Below are positions 6,183-12,382 of a DNA stretch of 12,382 nucleotides, one piece after another. The notes beneath the pieces were generated by a model, which was given only the letters and a program-made list of their open reading frames with translations, ran no database searches and was not told the origin of the DNA. Positions within the stretch are counted from its first letter, which is position 1; every line of letters begins with the position of its first letter. The stretch lies in the NCBI GenBank assembly GCA_009377735.1, contig WHTL01000095.1, positions 1 through 12,382 on the forward strand, read 5' to 3'. A program made the translations under genes and the position numbers. This stretch comes from Acidimicrobiia bacterium. GTDB lineage: Bacteria; Actinomycetota; Acidimicrobiia; Spongiisociales; ZC4RG35.

Positions 6183-6226
6183 TCTGGGGGGCAGAGAGAG
6201 CCCCCCAGAGATAAGAGCCCCCCAGA
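6183..6226 (-). terminator. Alternative-pairing hairpin after the methyltransferase gene
   Basis: On the plus strand, TCTGGGGGGC (6183-6192) is the perfect reverse complement of GCCCCCCAGA, which occurs twice (6200-6209 and 6217-6226). The first arm can therefore pair with either copy, giving two mutually exclusive 10-bp GC-rich stems. It begins 12 bp beyond the methyltransferase stop codon, so ending transcription of the phosphatase-methyltransferase operon is the simplest role. No T-tract follows in that direction, so it would be a non-canonical terminator. Confidence 0.5.
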
Positions 6227-6237
6227 CCCAACAGCGA

Positions 6238-6825
6238 CTACTTCTGGAAGACGCTTACGAACTGGGGGGAGCGGAGCAGGTTGAACTCGTGATGGGTCTC
6301 GGTCAATCCGAAGGGCGTGGCGATCGCCCGTACCTTGGAGGGGGTGAGTTTGTGGCAGTGCACCTCACGGGCCTTGAAGGGCGTGCCGTGGAGGATGATC
6401 GAGGTGGGGATGGCGAAAAGGCCCTGGATGGGCTCGGCAGGGTAGATCGCCAAGAGTGTCCCTCCCGGCTTGAGGACCCTGGTCATCTCGGCAAACGCCA
6501 TCTCGATTGGCGGGATGTGCTCGATGGCGTGGACGGTGACTATGTGATCAAAATGGTCGTCGGGGAAGTCCAGGTCTTCAGCCGACATTGCCCGCACCCT
6601 GTCACTGACCGCTTCGCCTTCGGCGTTGGGGTTGACGTCGGTTCCAATGACATCGAGATCCAGTTCCTCGATCATTGCCTTGGTGAGGTAGCCCCGTCCG
6701 CATCCCACCTCGAGAACCTTCGCACCTGCTTTGGGGTCGAGAAGCCGGGTCACCTTGGCGAGGTGGGTGGGGTCGAACCGATTGGCTCGAACATAGGCTT
6801 CGCTGTCGTAGGGATTGGTAGACAC
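6238..6825 (-). CDS. Class I SAM-dependent methyltransferase
   Basis: This 195-residue cytoplasmic protein has the Methyltransf_11/25-type fold. Motif I is VLEVGCGRGYL (37-47), which binds S-adenosylmethionine. The acidic end of strand 2 is GTDVN (61-65, Asp63). AEDLDFPDDHFD (82-93) and the strand-4 segment VTVHAIEHI (96-104) follow, then VLKPGGTLLA (117-126). The His-rich C-terminal part (EVHCHKLTPSKVR, 154-166) should form the substrate side; the substrate cannot be read from it. The start is a GTG one base after the TGA of the upstream phosphatase gene, so the two are almost certainly one operon. Size and motifs fit small-molecule or lipid methyltransferases, but those groups are not separable by sequence alone. 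Confidence 0.9.
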   Translation of the reverse strand: MSTNPYDSEAYVRANRFDPTHLAKVTRLLDPKAGAKVLEVGCGRGYLTKAMIEELDLDVIGTDVNPNAEGEAVSDRVRAMSAEDLDFPDDHFDHIVTVHAIEHIPPIEMAFAEMTRVLKPGGTLLAIYPAEPIQGLFAIPTSIILHGTPFKAREVHCHKLTPSKVRAIATPFGLTETHHEFNLLRSPQFVSVFQK

Positions 6826-6826
6826 G

Positions 6827-8077
6827 TCAAGACCGTCCTAGCTGACCGGAGAGCATCGTGTCGAGGTGTGGGGCCATCCCGTAGCTGGCGAACTGGGGTC
6901 CACGGGAGCCGAGCACGAGGTGAGACACGGACGTATTCTGTGGGCTCGCCAGGCGGGGCTGGGTGAATTCGTCGGGCTCGGCGAGTGCAGTGATAAGGGC
7001 TCGAATGGCGGCACCATGCGAAACGGCAGCGGTAATCACGCCACCAGGTGTCTTGATACGTCTAAGGACACCCAGGAGCCTTTCCCCGACCGATTCCCAG
7101 GTTTCGCCGGTTTGACCACGGGGCAGATCCTCTTCCCGCTCGAAGATCGCGGCGAAAAGGTCCGGGTCCCGCGCCCTGATGTCGTCGGCAGTCATGCCTT
7201 CCCACTCCCCCATGTTCATCTCCATCAGGTCGTCAACCACCACGGGATCGGTGGTGAGTCGCGCGGCAGTCGACATCGCACGGTCCAGGGGCGAGGTGTA
7301 GACACTGTCGAATGACGAAGCGTAGAAACGTCCCAGTGCGTCCGCCTGCTCCTCGCCGATCTCGTCTAAACCCCAGCACTCCTGGCCCTGCCAGCGATAC
7401 TCCGTATTCGCCCTGGTCTGACCGTGCCGCACCAGCGCCAGGACAGGTTCGCCCTCGGCAACTGCCTCCTCGACGGCCTTGGGATGCAGCCCGAGATGAC
7501 CCACGTCGTTGAAACGGTGGATTCCCATCCAATGCTCGTGCACCCAAAGGCTGGTGAGAGAGGTGTTGTCGACCTGACCAAAGACACGTGTGTTACCGGG
7601 TACGAGATGACGGACGATGGCGTCGATAACACCACCATGTGTCACCACCACCGCCGTGCCGCCAGAACCCACCCTGTCAACCAGATCGCCAATGGCTCCG
7701 TAGACGCGATCGATTACGTCATTGGTACTCTCACCCGTAGCCCCGAAGGGTTGATCGAGGTCGGTCACGATGGCTTGCAATTCGTCACCGTGTTCCTCCA
7801 CCACCTCGTCGAAACCCAAACCCTCCCATTTGCCGAGGTCGATCTCGACGAACCGATCGTCGATCTCGGGGACACCAATCGCTGACGCGGTCACCTTCGT
7901 CCTTTCCAAGGGACTGCTGACAAGGAGGTCGGGGGCGATCTCCTTGAGGCGTGGGGTAACGGCAGCCACCTGGTTCACCCCGGTGGCGCTGAGATCGGAC
8001 TCACCCCTCCCCTGCCAACGTCGGGCGAGGTTCGAGGCGGACTCGGCATGTCGAACGAGGATGATCTGTGCGGTCAC
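6827..8077 (-). CDS. Tandem-domain histidine phosphatase (two phosphoglycerate-mutase-like domains)
   Basis: Two complete histidine phosphatase domains are fused in one 416-residue protein. Domain 1 (about 4-190) has LVRHAES with the phospho-acceptor His10, SSPLERT (Arg59), FVEIDLGKWEG (Glu78) and VVTHGG (His147). Domain 2 (about 212-395) has LVRHGQT (His218), TSPLDRA (Arg265), MEMNMGEWEG (Glu286) and VSHGAA (His354). Both therefore look catalytically intact. Such domains remove phosphate from sugar phosphates, nucleotides or cofactors; the substrate is unknown. No tandem copy of one domain would be needed for a phosphoglycerate mutase, so that role is unlikely. The frame stays open upstream to 8380, but the extra 101 residues are Arg/Pro-rich, overlap the permease gene and contain the terminator hairpin. 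The GTG at 8077, just before TAQIILVRH, is preferred. The methyltransferase follows after one base. Confidence 0.93.
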   Translation of the reverse strand: MTAQIILVRHAESASNLARRWQGRGESDLSATGVNQVAAVTPRLKEIAPDLLVSSPLERTKVTASAIGVPEIDDRFVEIDLGKWEGLGFDEVVEEHGDELQAIVTDLDQPFGATGESTNDVIDRVYGAIGDLVDRVGSGGTAVVVTHGGVIDAIVRHLVPGNTRVFGQVDNTSLTSLWVHEHWMGIHRFNDVGHLGLHPKAVEEAVAEGEPVLALVRHGQTRANTEYRWQGQECWGLDEIGEEQADALGRFYASSFDSVYTSPLDRAMSTAARLTTDPVVVDDLMEMNMGEWEGMTADDIRARDPDLFAAIFEREEDLPRGQTGETWESVGERLLGVLRRIKTPGGVITAAVSHGAAIRALITALAEPDEFTQPRLASPQNTSVSHLVLGSRGPQFASYGMAPHLDTMLSGQLGRS

Positions 8078-8147
8078 CGCACCATTGTGACGCCACGCCG
8101 AAAGCGTGTGAAAACGAGCCCCCTCCCCCCACCTCACAGCTCTCCCC

Positions 8148-8175
8148 CTTCGCGGAGGTGCCCCCCTCCGCGAAG
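8148..8175 (-). terminator. Perfect 11-bp hairpin after the TRAP permease gene
   Basis: CTTCGCGGAGG (8148-8158) and CCTCCGCGAAG (8165-8175) pair perfectly around a 6-nt loop. The stem lies 36 bp beyond the permease stop (8213-8211) and about 70 bp before the phosphatase start, so it very likely ends the TRAP operon transcript or separates the two operons. A purine-rich GGGGGAG run follows instead of T residues. The rest of the 133-bp spacer holds a small CACGC/GCGTG stem near 8094-8108. Confidence 0.65.
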
Positions 8176-8210
8176 CGATCGGCTCGCGACCGCCGAGGCT
8201 ACTTGGCCCC

Positions 8211-10223
8211 TTACCTACTTCGCAGGAACCGTCCCCCCGCCTTCGGCGGGGGGACAAGGCTGTGCCTGCGACGTTGGAACAGATGCACGGCGAATCCAAG
8301 GGCACCCAAACCTGCTCCGAGGCCGATCCACAGGGGGGTGGTGACGAGGAGACAGAATGCGGCCCCGGTGAAGAGGACACGTTCGGGCCAGCCGGCGGGT
8401 CCGAGCAGCCAGCCGCCCGTCACCACTGCCAGCGACCCCACTGCTGCCGTAGCAGTCACGACCGCGACGACCACGGTGGGGAAACCACCACGGAAGAGGA
8501 GGCCCTCCCCAGCTGGGGCGAGGACGAAAACGAACGGGACCAAGAAGGCAGGCAAGGTGTACTTCCACGTGAGCCACATGGTCCTAACCGCCTTACCACC
8601 GGTGATGGCCGATGCGGCGAACGGGGACAGGGCGGTTGGCGGGGAAACCTCCGACAGCACCGCGTAATAGAAGATGAACATGGCGGCCGCGTAGGCCGGC
8701 ACACCGAGTTGCTGTAGTGCCGGACCGATGATTACCCAGCTGATGATGAAGCTGGCAGTCACCGGTACCGCCAGCCCCAAGAGGACCACCGACACAGCCG
8801 AGTAGATGGCCGTCAAAGGGAGATTTCCCCCTGCCAGGGTGACGATGATGTTCGCCAGCCTCAATCCAAGCCCTGTGAGCGTCATGACACCCACCACCAG
8901 CCCCGATGCCGCCATTACGGACACGACGGAGAGGGCGCTCATCGTGCCCGCCGCCAGCGATTCGAATACCCGCATTGGCGTCAGCCAGGAGCGACGTTCC
9001 AGAAAGCTGAGCAGGAAGGCAAGCCCAGTGGCCAGCACCACCGCACGGAAGGGTGTCATCCCCATCCACATGAACACCACGATGGCGATGAGCGAGCTGA
9101 AGTGATACCCGTAGCGGAACAGAAGGCGTTTGGTCGACTGGGCCTCGATCACAACCGCCTCGGTGTGGAAGCGGCGGGCATCCATCTCTATCGCCAGGAT
9201 GATCCCCAGGTAGTAGAGAAGGGTGGGGATGGTGGCCCATATCAGGACCTCCAGGTAGGAGACCCGTAGGAGCTCGGCGATTATGAAGGCGGCGGCGCCG
9301 AGGGTCGGCGGTGAGAGGATGGCACCGATACCGGCAGCCGCCAGTAGACCACCCCCTTCCTCCGGTGGGTATCCGGAACGTCGGAGAACCGGCCAGGAGA
9401 CACCGCCCAGGGTGACCGTGGTTGCCACCCCAGAACCAGAAACGGTCCCGAGCAGGAAGCCGGCGAGGGTGACGGTGCGTCCCGGACCGGCTCTTGATTG
9501 ACCGAAGGCTGCGAAGGAGAGATCCAGGAAGAACTTGCTCGCACCCGAATACTCCAAGACCGCTCCATAGATCGTGAACAGAATGATGTAGGTCGCGGCG
9601 ACATCGAGGGGGACACCAAAGAGACCTGACGTGCTCATGACGTTGTGACCGACCAGTCGCTCCCAGGTGTGGCTATCGGTGTCGAATGGTGCCGGAACGA
9701 GCGGACCCAGGTAGGCGTATATGAAAAAGAAGATCACCACCCCGGGGACGATGAGACCCACCGTTCGCCGTGTGGCCTCCAATACCAGCACCAGGGCGAG
9801 GGTCCCCATCACCAGATCGAGAACGGTTGGGTTCACGGCACGACGGAAGAACGTCTGCCAATCGAGGGCGATGTAGGCAAACGGCACCAACGAGATCCCT
9901 GCGAGCAGCCAGTCAAGGACACCTGGATTGTCATGACGCGCCACCGCAATCTTCTCATCTGACCGTTCTCTCGCCCGATAGACGAGAAAGGTCAGCGCGG
10001 TGGCGCCCATCAGGAACAGCGGGAGGTATAGCTGTTTGGCGATTGGCGAGAAGACCCACCACAACCCCAAGAGCGACACTGCTGCGCTGCCGATCTGTAC
10101 CAGCCGAAGAGGCAGACCGCTCAGCCGCCGAGCGGGTCTCTCCGCCTCATATTCGGCGATGAGGGCTTCTTCGTCGACCTCGGTGTTCTCGGGGACGATT
10201 CCCTGCTCTTCCTCAGTAGCCAA
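8211..10223 (-). CDS. TRAP transporter permease, fused small and large subunits (4TM/12TM, TAXI type)
   Basis: This is the membrane part of a tripartite ATP-independent periplasmic-type transporter, which imports a solute using an ion gradient. The 670 residues have a polar N-terminus (to about 35), about four membrane helices equivalent to the small DctQ-like subunit (about 40-165), then the large DctM-like domain. Conserved blocks are GTVSGSGVATTVTLGG and PVLRRSGYPPEEGGGL, followed by ILSPPTLGAAAFIIAELL. A mirrored repeat (SALSVVSVMAASGLVVGVM to VLSEVSPPTALSPFAA) follows. The length fits the known 4TM/12TM fusions that pair with TAXI binding proteins. The start is a TTG with GAGGACAGGA upstream, overlapping the DUF1850 stop by 11 nt. 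The C-terminal end (VPPPKAGGRFLRSR) is encoded by a strong hairpin (8231-8255) and may be a late extension. Confidence 0.95.
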   Translation of the reverse strand: MATEEEQGIVPENTEVDEEALIAEYEAERPARRLSGLPLRLVQIGSAAVSLLGLWWVFSPIAKQLYLPLFLMGATALTFLVYRARERSDEKIAVARHDNPGVLDWLLAGISLVPFAYIALDWQTFFRRAVNPTVLDLVMGTLALVLVLEATRRTVGLIVPGVVIFFFIYAYLGPLVPAPFDTDSHTWERLVGHNVMSTSGLFGVPLDVAATYIILFTIYGAVLEYSGASKFFLDLSFAAFGQSRAGPGRTVTLAGFLLGTVSGSGVATTVTLGGVSWPVLRRSGYPPEEGGGLLAAAGIGAILSPPTLGAAAFIIAELLRVSYLEVLIWATIPTLLYYLGIILAIEMDARRFHTEAVVIEAQSTKRLLFRYGYHFSSLIAIVVFMWMGMTPFRAVVLATGLAFLLSFLERRSWLTPMRVFESLAAGTMSALSVVSVMAASGLVVGVMTLTGLGLRLANIIVTLAGGNLPLTAIYSAVSVVLLGLAVPVTASFIISWVIIGPALQQLGVPAYAAAMFIFYYAVLSEVSPPTALSPFAASAITGGKAVRTMWLTWKYTLPAFLVPFVFVLAPAGEGLLFRGGFPTVVVAVVTATAAVGSLAVVTGGWLLGPAGWPERVLFTGAAFCLLVTTPLWIGLGAGLGALGFAVHLFQRRRHSLVPPPKAGGRFLRSR
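8231..8255. repeat. Perfect 11-bp GC hairpin inside the 3' end of the permease gene
   Basis: GTCCCCCCGCC (8231-8241) and GGCGGGGGGAC (8245-8255) are perfect reverse complements around a 3-nt loop. The stem lies inside the coding sequence and encodes the VPPPKAGG part of the permease tail. With the hairpin at 8148-8175 it forms a pair of very stable stems within 110 bp at the operon end. It looks like a terminator-type or repetitive hairpin taken into the reading frame. Confidence 0.6.
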
Positions 10224-10722
10224 TTAGTGTCCTGTCCTCGACCCCAAGAACGACGGTCGGATCCGCTCCCTGCAACTCCCAAAGCGGTAACGGTTCCTCT
10301 CCTTCCACGATGAGAGTCCTCTCACCGAGATCGGTGGCGGCGATCCTGAGCTGCTCGGTGGTCATGGCTAGGGCGGGTTCCGCCAGCCAGGCCCTACGGT
10401 CATCGTCGGCTGCTCGCCACGCCGGTGTGGCGATAGCGTAGTACTCTTCCAGCACGGCGAGCTCGTCGGACGCCAGCTGCACCAGCTGCAGCTCTCCATC
10501 GTCTGTGATCGTGAACCGTTCCTCTGCCAGTGACCCATAGAGCGAATTGCGATACCGCAAGGCCACGGCGCCATCAGCCGGTAGGGGAACGCTGGCGAGC
10601 AGCGCTCCCCCTTCGGCGTCTCTAATGGTCAGCCGTGATACGTCATCCCCTGTGCCGGGCACGCTCGCGATGGCCAGGATGGCCACGAGAGCAATGAGTG
10701 AGGCACTCCAGCGGACCTCCAC
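10213..10722 (-). CDS. DUF1850 domain protein of the TRAP operon
   Basis: DUF1850 proteins are small exported or membrane-anchored proteins of unknown function, usually encoded with TAXI-type TRAP transporters. From the GTG at 10722 the product has 169 residues. The hydrophobic segment SASLIALVAILAIASVPG (6-23) is a signal peptide or anchor; LRYRNSLYGSLAEERF (55-70) matches the family's L-Y-x-HS-x(n)-E-x-F core; EEYYA (92-96) and LWELQG (147-152) follow. The frame is open upstream to 10800, but that part overlaps the binding-protein gene, lacks a signal sequence and has biased Ser/Thr/Arg content, so the GTG one base after the TAXI stop is chosen. It lies between the binding protein and the permease, an order seen in such operons. 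Its role may be in assembly or substrate delivery, which is inference. Confidence 0.85.
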   Translation of the reverse strand: MEVRWSASLIALVAILAIASVPGTGDDVSRLTIRDAEGGALLASVPLPADGAVALRYRNSLYGSLAEERFTITDDGELQLVQLASDELAVLEEYYAIATPAWRAADDDRRAWLAEPALAMTTEQLRIAATDLGERTLIVEGEEPLPLWELQGADPTVVLGVEDRTLIGY

Positions 10723-10723
10723 A

Positions 10724-11821
10724 TCAGCCCTGCTCGTCGTAGTAGGCCTGGGAACCCGGGCAGATGTCAACGAACTCGACGTCATCGGCAGTGGCGGCAT
10801 CGAACTCCTCTGCAGCCGGGTGCACCTGGACTAGTTGTTCCTTGTTGTCGAAGATCGCCGCGGTGATGTTCTGCTGCAGCTCCTCGTCCATCTCGCTTGA
10901 GACCACCAAGATGTTGGGGACAACGATGGTTGGGACTGGTTCGGACTGGTTCTCGTAGGTGTCGGCCGGGATGTCCTGGGCCAGGTAGTAGGGGCCGTGG
11001 GTAGACGCGAGGTCTTCAGCAAAGTCCGCAGTGGGGACGATCACCATGTCGCCGGTGGTGGCGTACTCCACCAGAGCACCGGTGGGCAGCCCACCAGACC
11101 AGAAGCCGGCGTCGATGGTGCCATCGCGCAACCCCGCCGTCGTCTCGTCAACACCAAGCTGTAGTCTCTCAATGTCAGCGTCGGGATCGAGTCCCGCAGC
11201 CTCAAGGATCCGAAGGGCGATCACCTCTGTTCCTGAGCCCGGTGAACCAAGGGAGACCCGCATGCCTTCCAAATCGGCGACACTTGCGATCCCGCTGTCA
11301 CCACTGGTGACAAGTTGGGTGAAGTTGCTGTACATCTTGCCGATGGCGCAGGCCTCGACTGGGGCGCCCTCGAAGTCGGCTTCGCCTGCCACGGCGAGTG
11401 CGACAGTGTCACCCAGGGCGAGTGCAAGGTCGGCGTCACCGTTCTGGATGAGGAGCATGTTGTCGACGGAGGCGTTCGTCTCCATGACACTCCCGTCATA
11501 GCCCTCCACGTTCTCGCGGATCACGGTGGCGAATCCCCCTCCGAGCGGGTAGTAGACCCCGCCGGTGCCACCGGTGGCAATCGAGAGCTGACCACCCTCA
11601 CCGCCCCCGTCGCCCGATGCGGCCGTGGTTGCGGTATCGTCCCCGGTGGTGGTGTCGCCTCCGCCAGTCTCCTCAGCCGCGGTAGTGGTGTCCCCACCTT
11701 CCTCCTCCCCGTCGCCATCTTCCTCGATGGGAGAACAGGCGGCCAACAGCGTCATGACCGCCAACAACAGGATCATGGCCGAGCGGATCGACCACCTCGA
11801 TTCCCGAACCGTTACCAACAT
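10724..11821 (-). CDS. TAXI family TRAP transporter solute-binding lipoprotein
   Basis: This extracytoplasmic receptor captures the substrate and delivers it to the fused permease encoded two genes downstream. The 365 residues begin with a signal peptide (about 1-28) and lipobox LAAC, so Cys29 should be lipid-modified and the protein tethered to the outer face of the membrane. An acidic, Thr/Gly-rich linker (about 30-78) follows, as in many actinobacterial lipoproteins. The mature domain starts with IATGGTGGVYYPLGGG (81-96), the TAXI hallmark, then has VSLGSPGSGTEV (189-200) and DAGFWSGGLPTGAL (237-250). Cys158 (EACAIG) and Cys354 (DICPGS) could form a disulphide. The family includes glutamate and other carboxylate binders; the ligand cannot be read from sequence. 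A strong AGGAGG ribosome-binding site precedes the ATG. Confidence 0.95.
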   Translation of the reverse strand: MLVTVRESRWSIRSAMILLLAVMTLLAACSPIEEDGDGEEEGGDTTTAAEETGGGDTTTGDDTATTAASGDGGGEGGQLSIATGGTGGVYYPLGGGFATVIRENVEGYDGSVMETNASVDNMLLIQNGDADLALALGDTVALAVAGEADFEGAPVEACAIGKMYSNFTQLVTSGDSGIASVADLEGMRVSLGSPGSGTEVIALRILEAAGLDPDADIERLQLGVDETTAGLRDGTIDAGFWSGGLPTGALVEYATTGDMVIVPTADFAEDLASTHGPYYLAQDIPADTYENQSEPVPTIVVPNILVVSSEMDEELQQNITAAIFDNKEQLVQVHPAAEEFDAATADDVEFVDICPGSQAYYDEQG

Positions 11822-11825
11822 GCTT

Positions 11826-11831
11826 CCTCCT
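11826..11831 (-). promoter_or_regulatory. Strong Shine-Dalgarno site of the TAXI gene
   Basis: On the minus strand AGGAGG lies 4 bases before the ATG at 11821, within GAGGAGGAAGC. It is the clearest ribosome-binding site in the window, most other starts here being weak or coupled, and suggests high translation of the binding protein. The 97-bp spacer to the pyrophosphatase stop also contains CGGGG-TG-CCCCG (11857-11868), a short GC stem of uncertain role. Confidence 0.8.
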
Positions 11832-11918
11832 CATGTCGAGCGACCCCCAGCGTGCCCGGGGTGCCCCGATCTCGTCAGGAGCCTAACTATTACGGAGAAA
11901 ACACGTCGGGGATCGTCA

Positions 11919-12382
11919 TCACCCCACGAAGCCGGAGGCGAAGATGAGGGAGACGATGGTCATGATCTTGATGACGATGTTCATCGCAGGACCCGAGGTG
12001 TCCTTGAAGGGATCACCCACCGTGTCACCTATTACCGCCGCCTTGTGACTCTCCGAGCCCTTGCCACCAAAGGCACCGGCCTCGATGAACTTCTTGGCGT
12101 TGTCCCAGGCACCACCGGCGTTGGCCATGAAAATGGCGAGGAGGAAACCGGTGACCAATGACCCGGCGAGTAACCCACCGAGCATCTCGGTGTCGATGTA
12201 TCCAACAACTATCGGGACGACGACGACGAGCAATCCCGGCACGATCATCTCCCGGAGGGCAGACCCGGTGGCGATGTCGACGCAAGCGGTGTAGTCGGGA
12301 CGGGCTTCGGGATCGCCATCCTTGAGTCCGGCGATCTCACGGAACTGACGACGGACTTCGTCGATCATCTTCCCGGCGGCAC
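11919..12382 (-). CDS. hppA: Membrane-bound ion-translocating pyrophosphatase, C-terminal part (cut by right edge)
   Basis: This integral membrane enzyme hydrolyses pyrophosphate and pumps H+ or Na+ out of the cytoplasm. Only the last 153 residues are in the window; the frame is open to position 12382. The visible part reads AAGKMIDEVRRQFREI, then PDYTACVDIATGSALREMI, two membrane helices, ANAGGAWDNAKKFIE with the conserved GGAWDN, and GDTVGDPFKDTSGPAMN. These are classic late blocks of the family, including acidic and lysine residues of the catalytic site. It ends in a double stop (TGATGA). The residues that separate K+-dependent from K+-independent forms and help predict the pumped ion lie upstream, outside the window, so ion specificity cannot be called. 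The TAXI gene starts 97 bp downstream on the same strand; whether they are co-transcribed is open. Confidence 0.97.
   Translation of the reverse strand, partial: AAGKMIDEVRRQFREIAGLKDGDPEARPDYTACVDIATGSALREMIVPGLLVVVVPIVVGYIDTEMLGGLLAGSLVTGFLLAIFMANAGGAWDNAKKFIEAGAFGGKGSESHKAAVIGDTVGDPFKDTSGPAMNIVIKIMTIVSLIFASGFVG

Larger units (their letters stand above)
5835..6237. other. 403-bp non-coding region upstream of hemH
   Basis: I see no supportable gene here on either strand. Read in the hemH direction, about 6000-6110 is strikingly rich in G and T, with GGG runs (complement of 6083-6085, 6094-6096 and 6099-6101). The end near the methyltransferase carries stem-loops, listed separately. Close to hemH there is TGTC-N4-GACA (5855-5866), about 20 bp before the start codon, which could be a regulator site. 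The hemH-hemF promoter must lie in this region, but no convincing -35/-10 pair could be chosen. I looked for tRNA, RNase P and tmRNA hallmarks and found none. Confidence 0.6.

Noticed and set aside
5835..6237. Possible structured RNA gene such as RNase P RNA, tmRNA or tRNA
   Set aside because: I found none of the conserved RNase P blocks, no tmRNA end and no T-arm plus acceptor pairing. A GTTCGAA on the minus strand near 5960 lacks a matching stem.
6175..6966. Plus-strand open frame of 263 codons opposite the methyltransferase
   Set aside because: It is a shadow of the methyltransferase, which has clear SAM-binding motifs; this product shows none.
8078..8380. N-terminal extension of the histidine phosphatase
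   Set aside because: The extra 101 residues are Arg/Pro-rich, overlap the permease gene and run through the terminator hairpin. The domain starts exactly at the GTG at 8077.
10225..10237. TAGTGTCCTGTCC, identical to part of the reverse complement of the 2837-2852 arm
   Set aside because: A 13-base match between any two places in 12 kb is expected about once or twice by chance, and here it lies in the DUF1850 coding end with no partner arm.
10723..10800. Longer DUF1850 start
   Set aside because: It overlaps the TAXI gene and hides the signal peptide behind a Ser/Thr/Arg-rich stretch. The GTG at 10722 follows the TAXI stop by one base.
1..12382. CRISPR array, insertion sequence with transposase, toxin-antitoxin or defence genes
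   Set aside because: I saw no regularly spaced direct repeats and no transposase, nuclease or toxin-like product in any frame.

Overview
This is a high-GC bacterial window with tightly packed genes, frequent TTG and GTG starts, 1-4 nt gene overlaps and the gene order hemA-hemC-hemD. That style suggests an actinobacterium, possibly of the Acidimicrobiia type. The taxonomic guess is inference; no rRNA or tRNA is present to support it.

Layout. Positions 1-2532 (minus strand) hold the start of the tetrapyrrole pathway: hemA (glutamyl-tRNA reductase), hemC (hydroxymethylbilane synthase) and the first part of hemD (uroporphyrinogen-III synthase), which runs off the left edge. Diverging from hemA on the plus strand are dodecin (a small flavin-binding protein) and two closely related small membrane proteins of unknown function. 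Convergent with these, positions 3919-5834 (minus strand) hold hemH (ferrochelatase) and hemF (oxygen-dependent coproporphyrinogen III oxidase), joined by an ATGA overlap. A non-coding stretch of about 400 bp follows. Then come, reading leftward on the minus strand, a two-domain histidine phosphatase and a class I SAM methyltransferase separated by one base. Upstream of these is a complete TAXI-type TRAP transporter operon (solute-binding lipoprotein, DUF1850 protein, fused 4TM/12TM permease), and finally the C-terminal part of a membrane-bound pyrophosphatase, cut by the right edge.

How the genes work together. HemA, HemC and HemD lead from charged glutamyl-tRNA to uroporphyrinogen III. HemF and HemH are the late steps to haem. 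HemF acts on coproporphyrinogen III, so the pair points to the protoporphyrin-dependent route. The ferrochelatase carries an internal four-cysteine insert of the kind that binds a [2Fe-2S] cluster. The TRAP operon imports an unknown solute, and the ion-pumping pyrophosphatase upstream could help supply the ion gradient, which is inference.

No clear new defence, mobile or biosynthetic system is present. The parts most worth a second look are: the paralogous membrane-protein pair; two inverted-repeat elements each bounded by CTAG, with the left CTAG holding a TAG stop codon; the unusual active-site motif of HemA; the tandem-domain phosphatase; and the structured non-coding DNA upstream of hemH.
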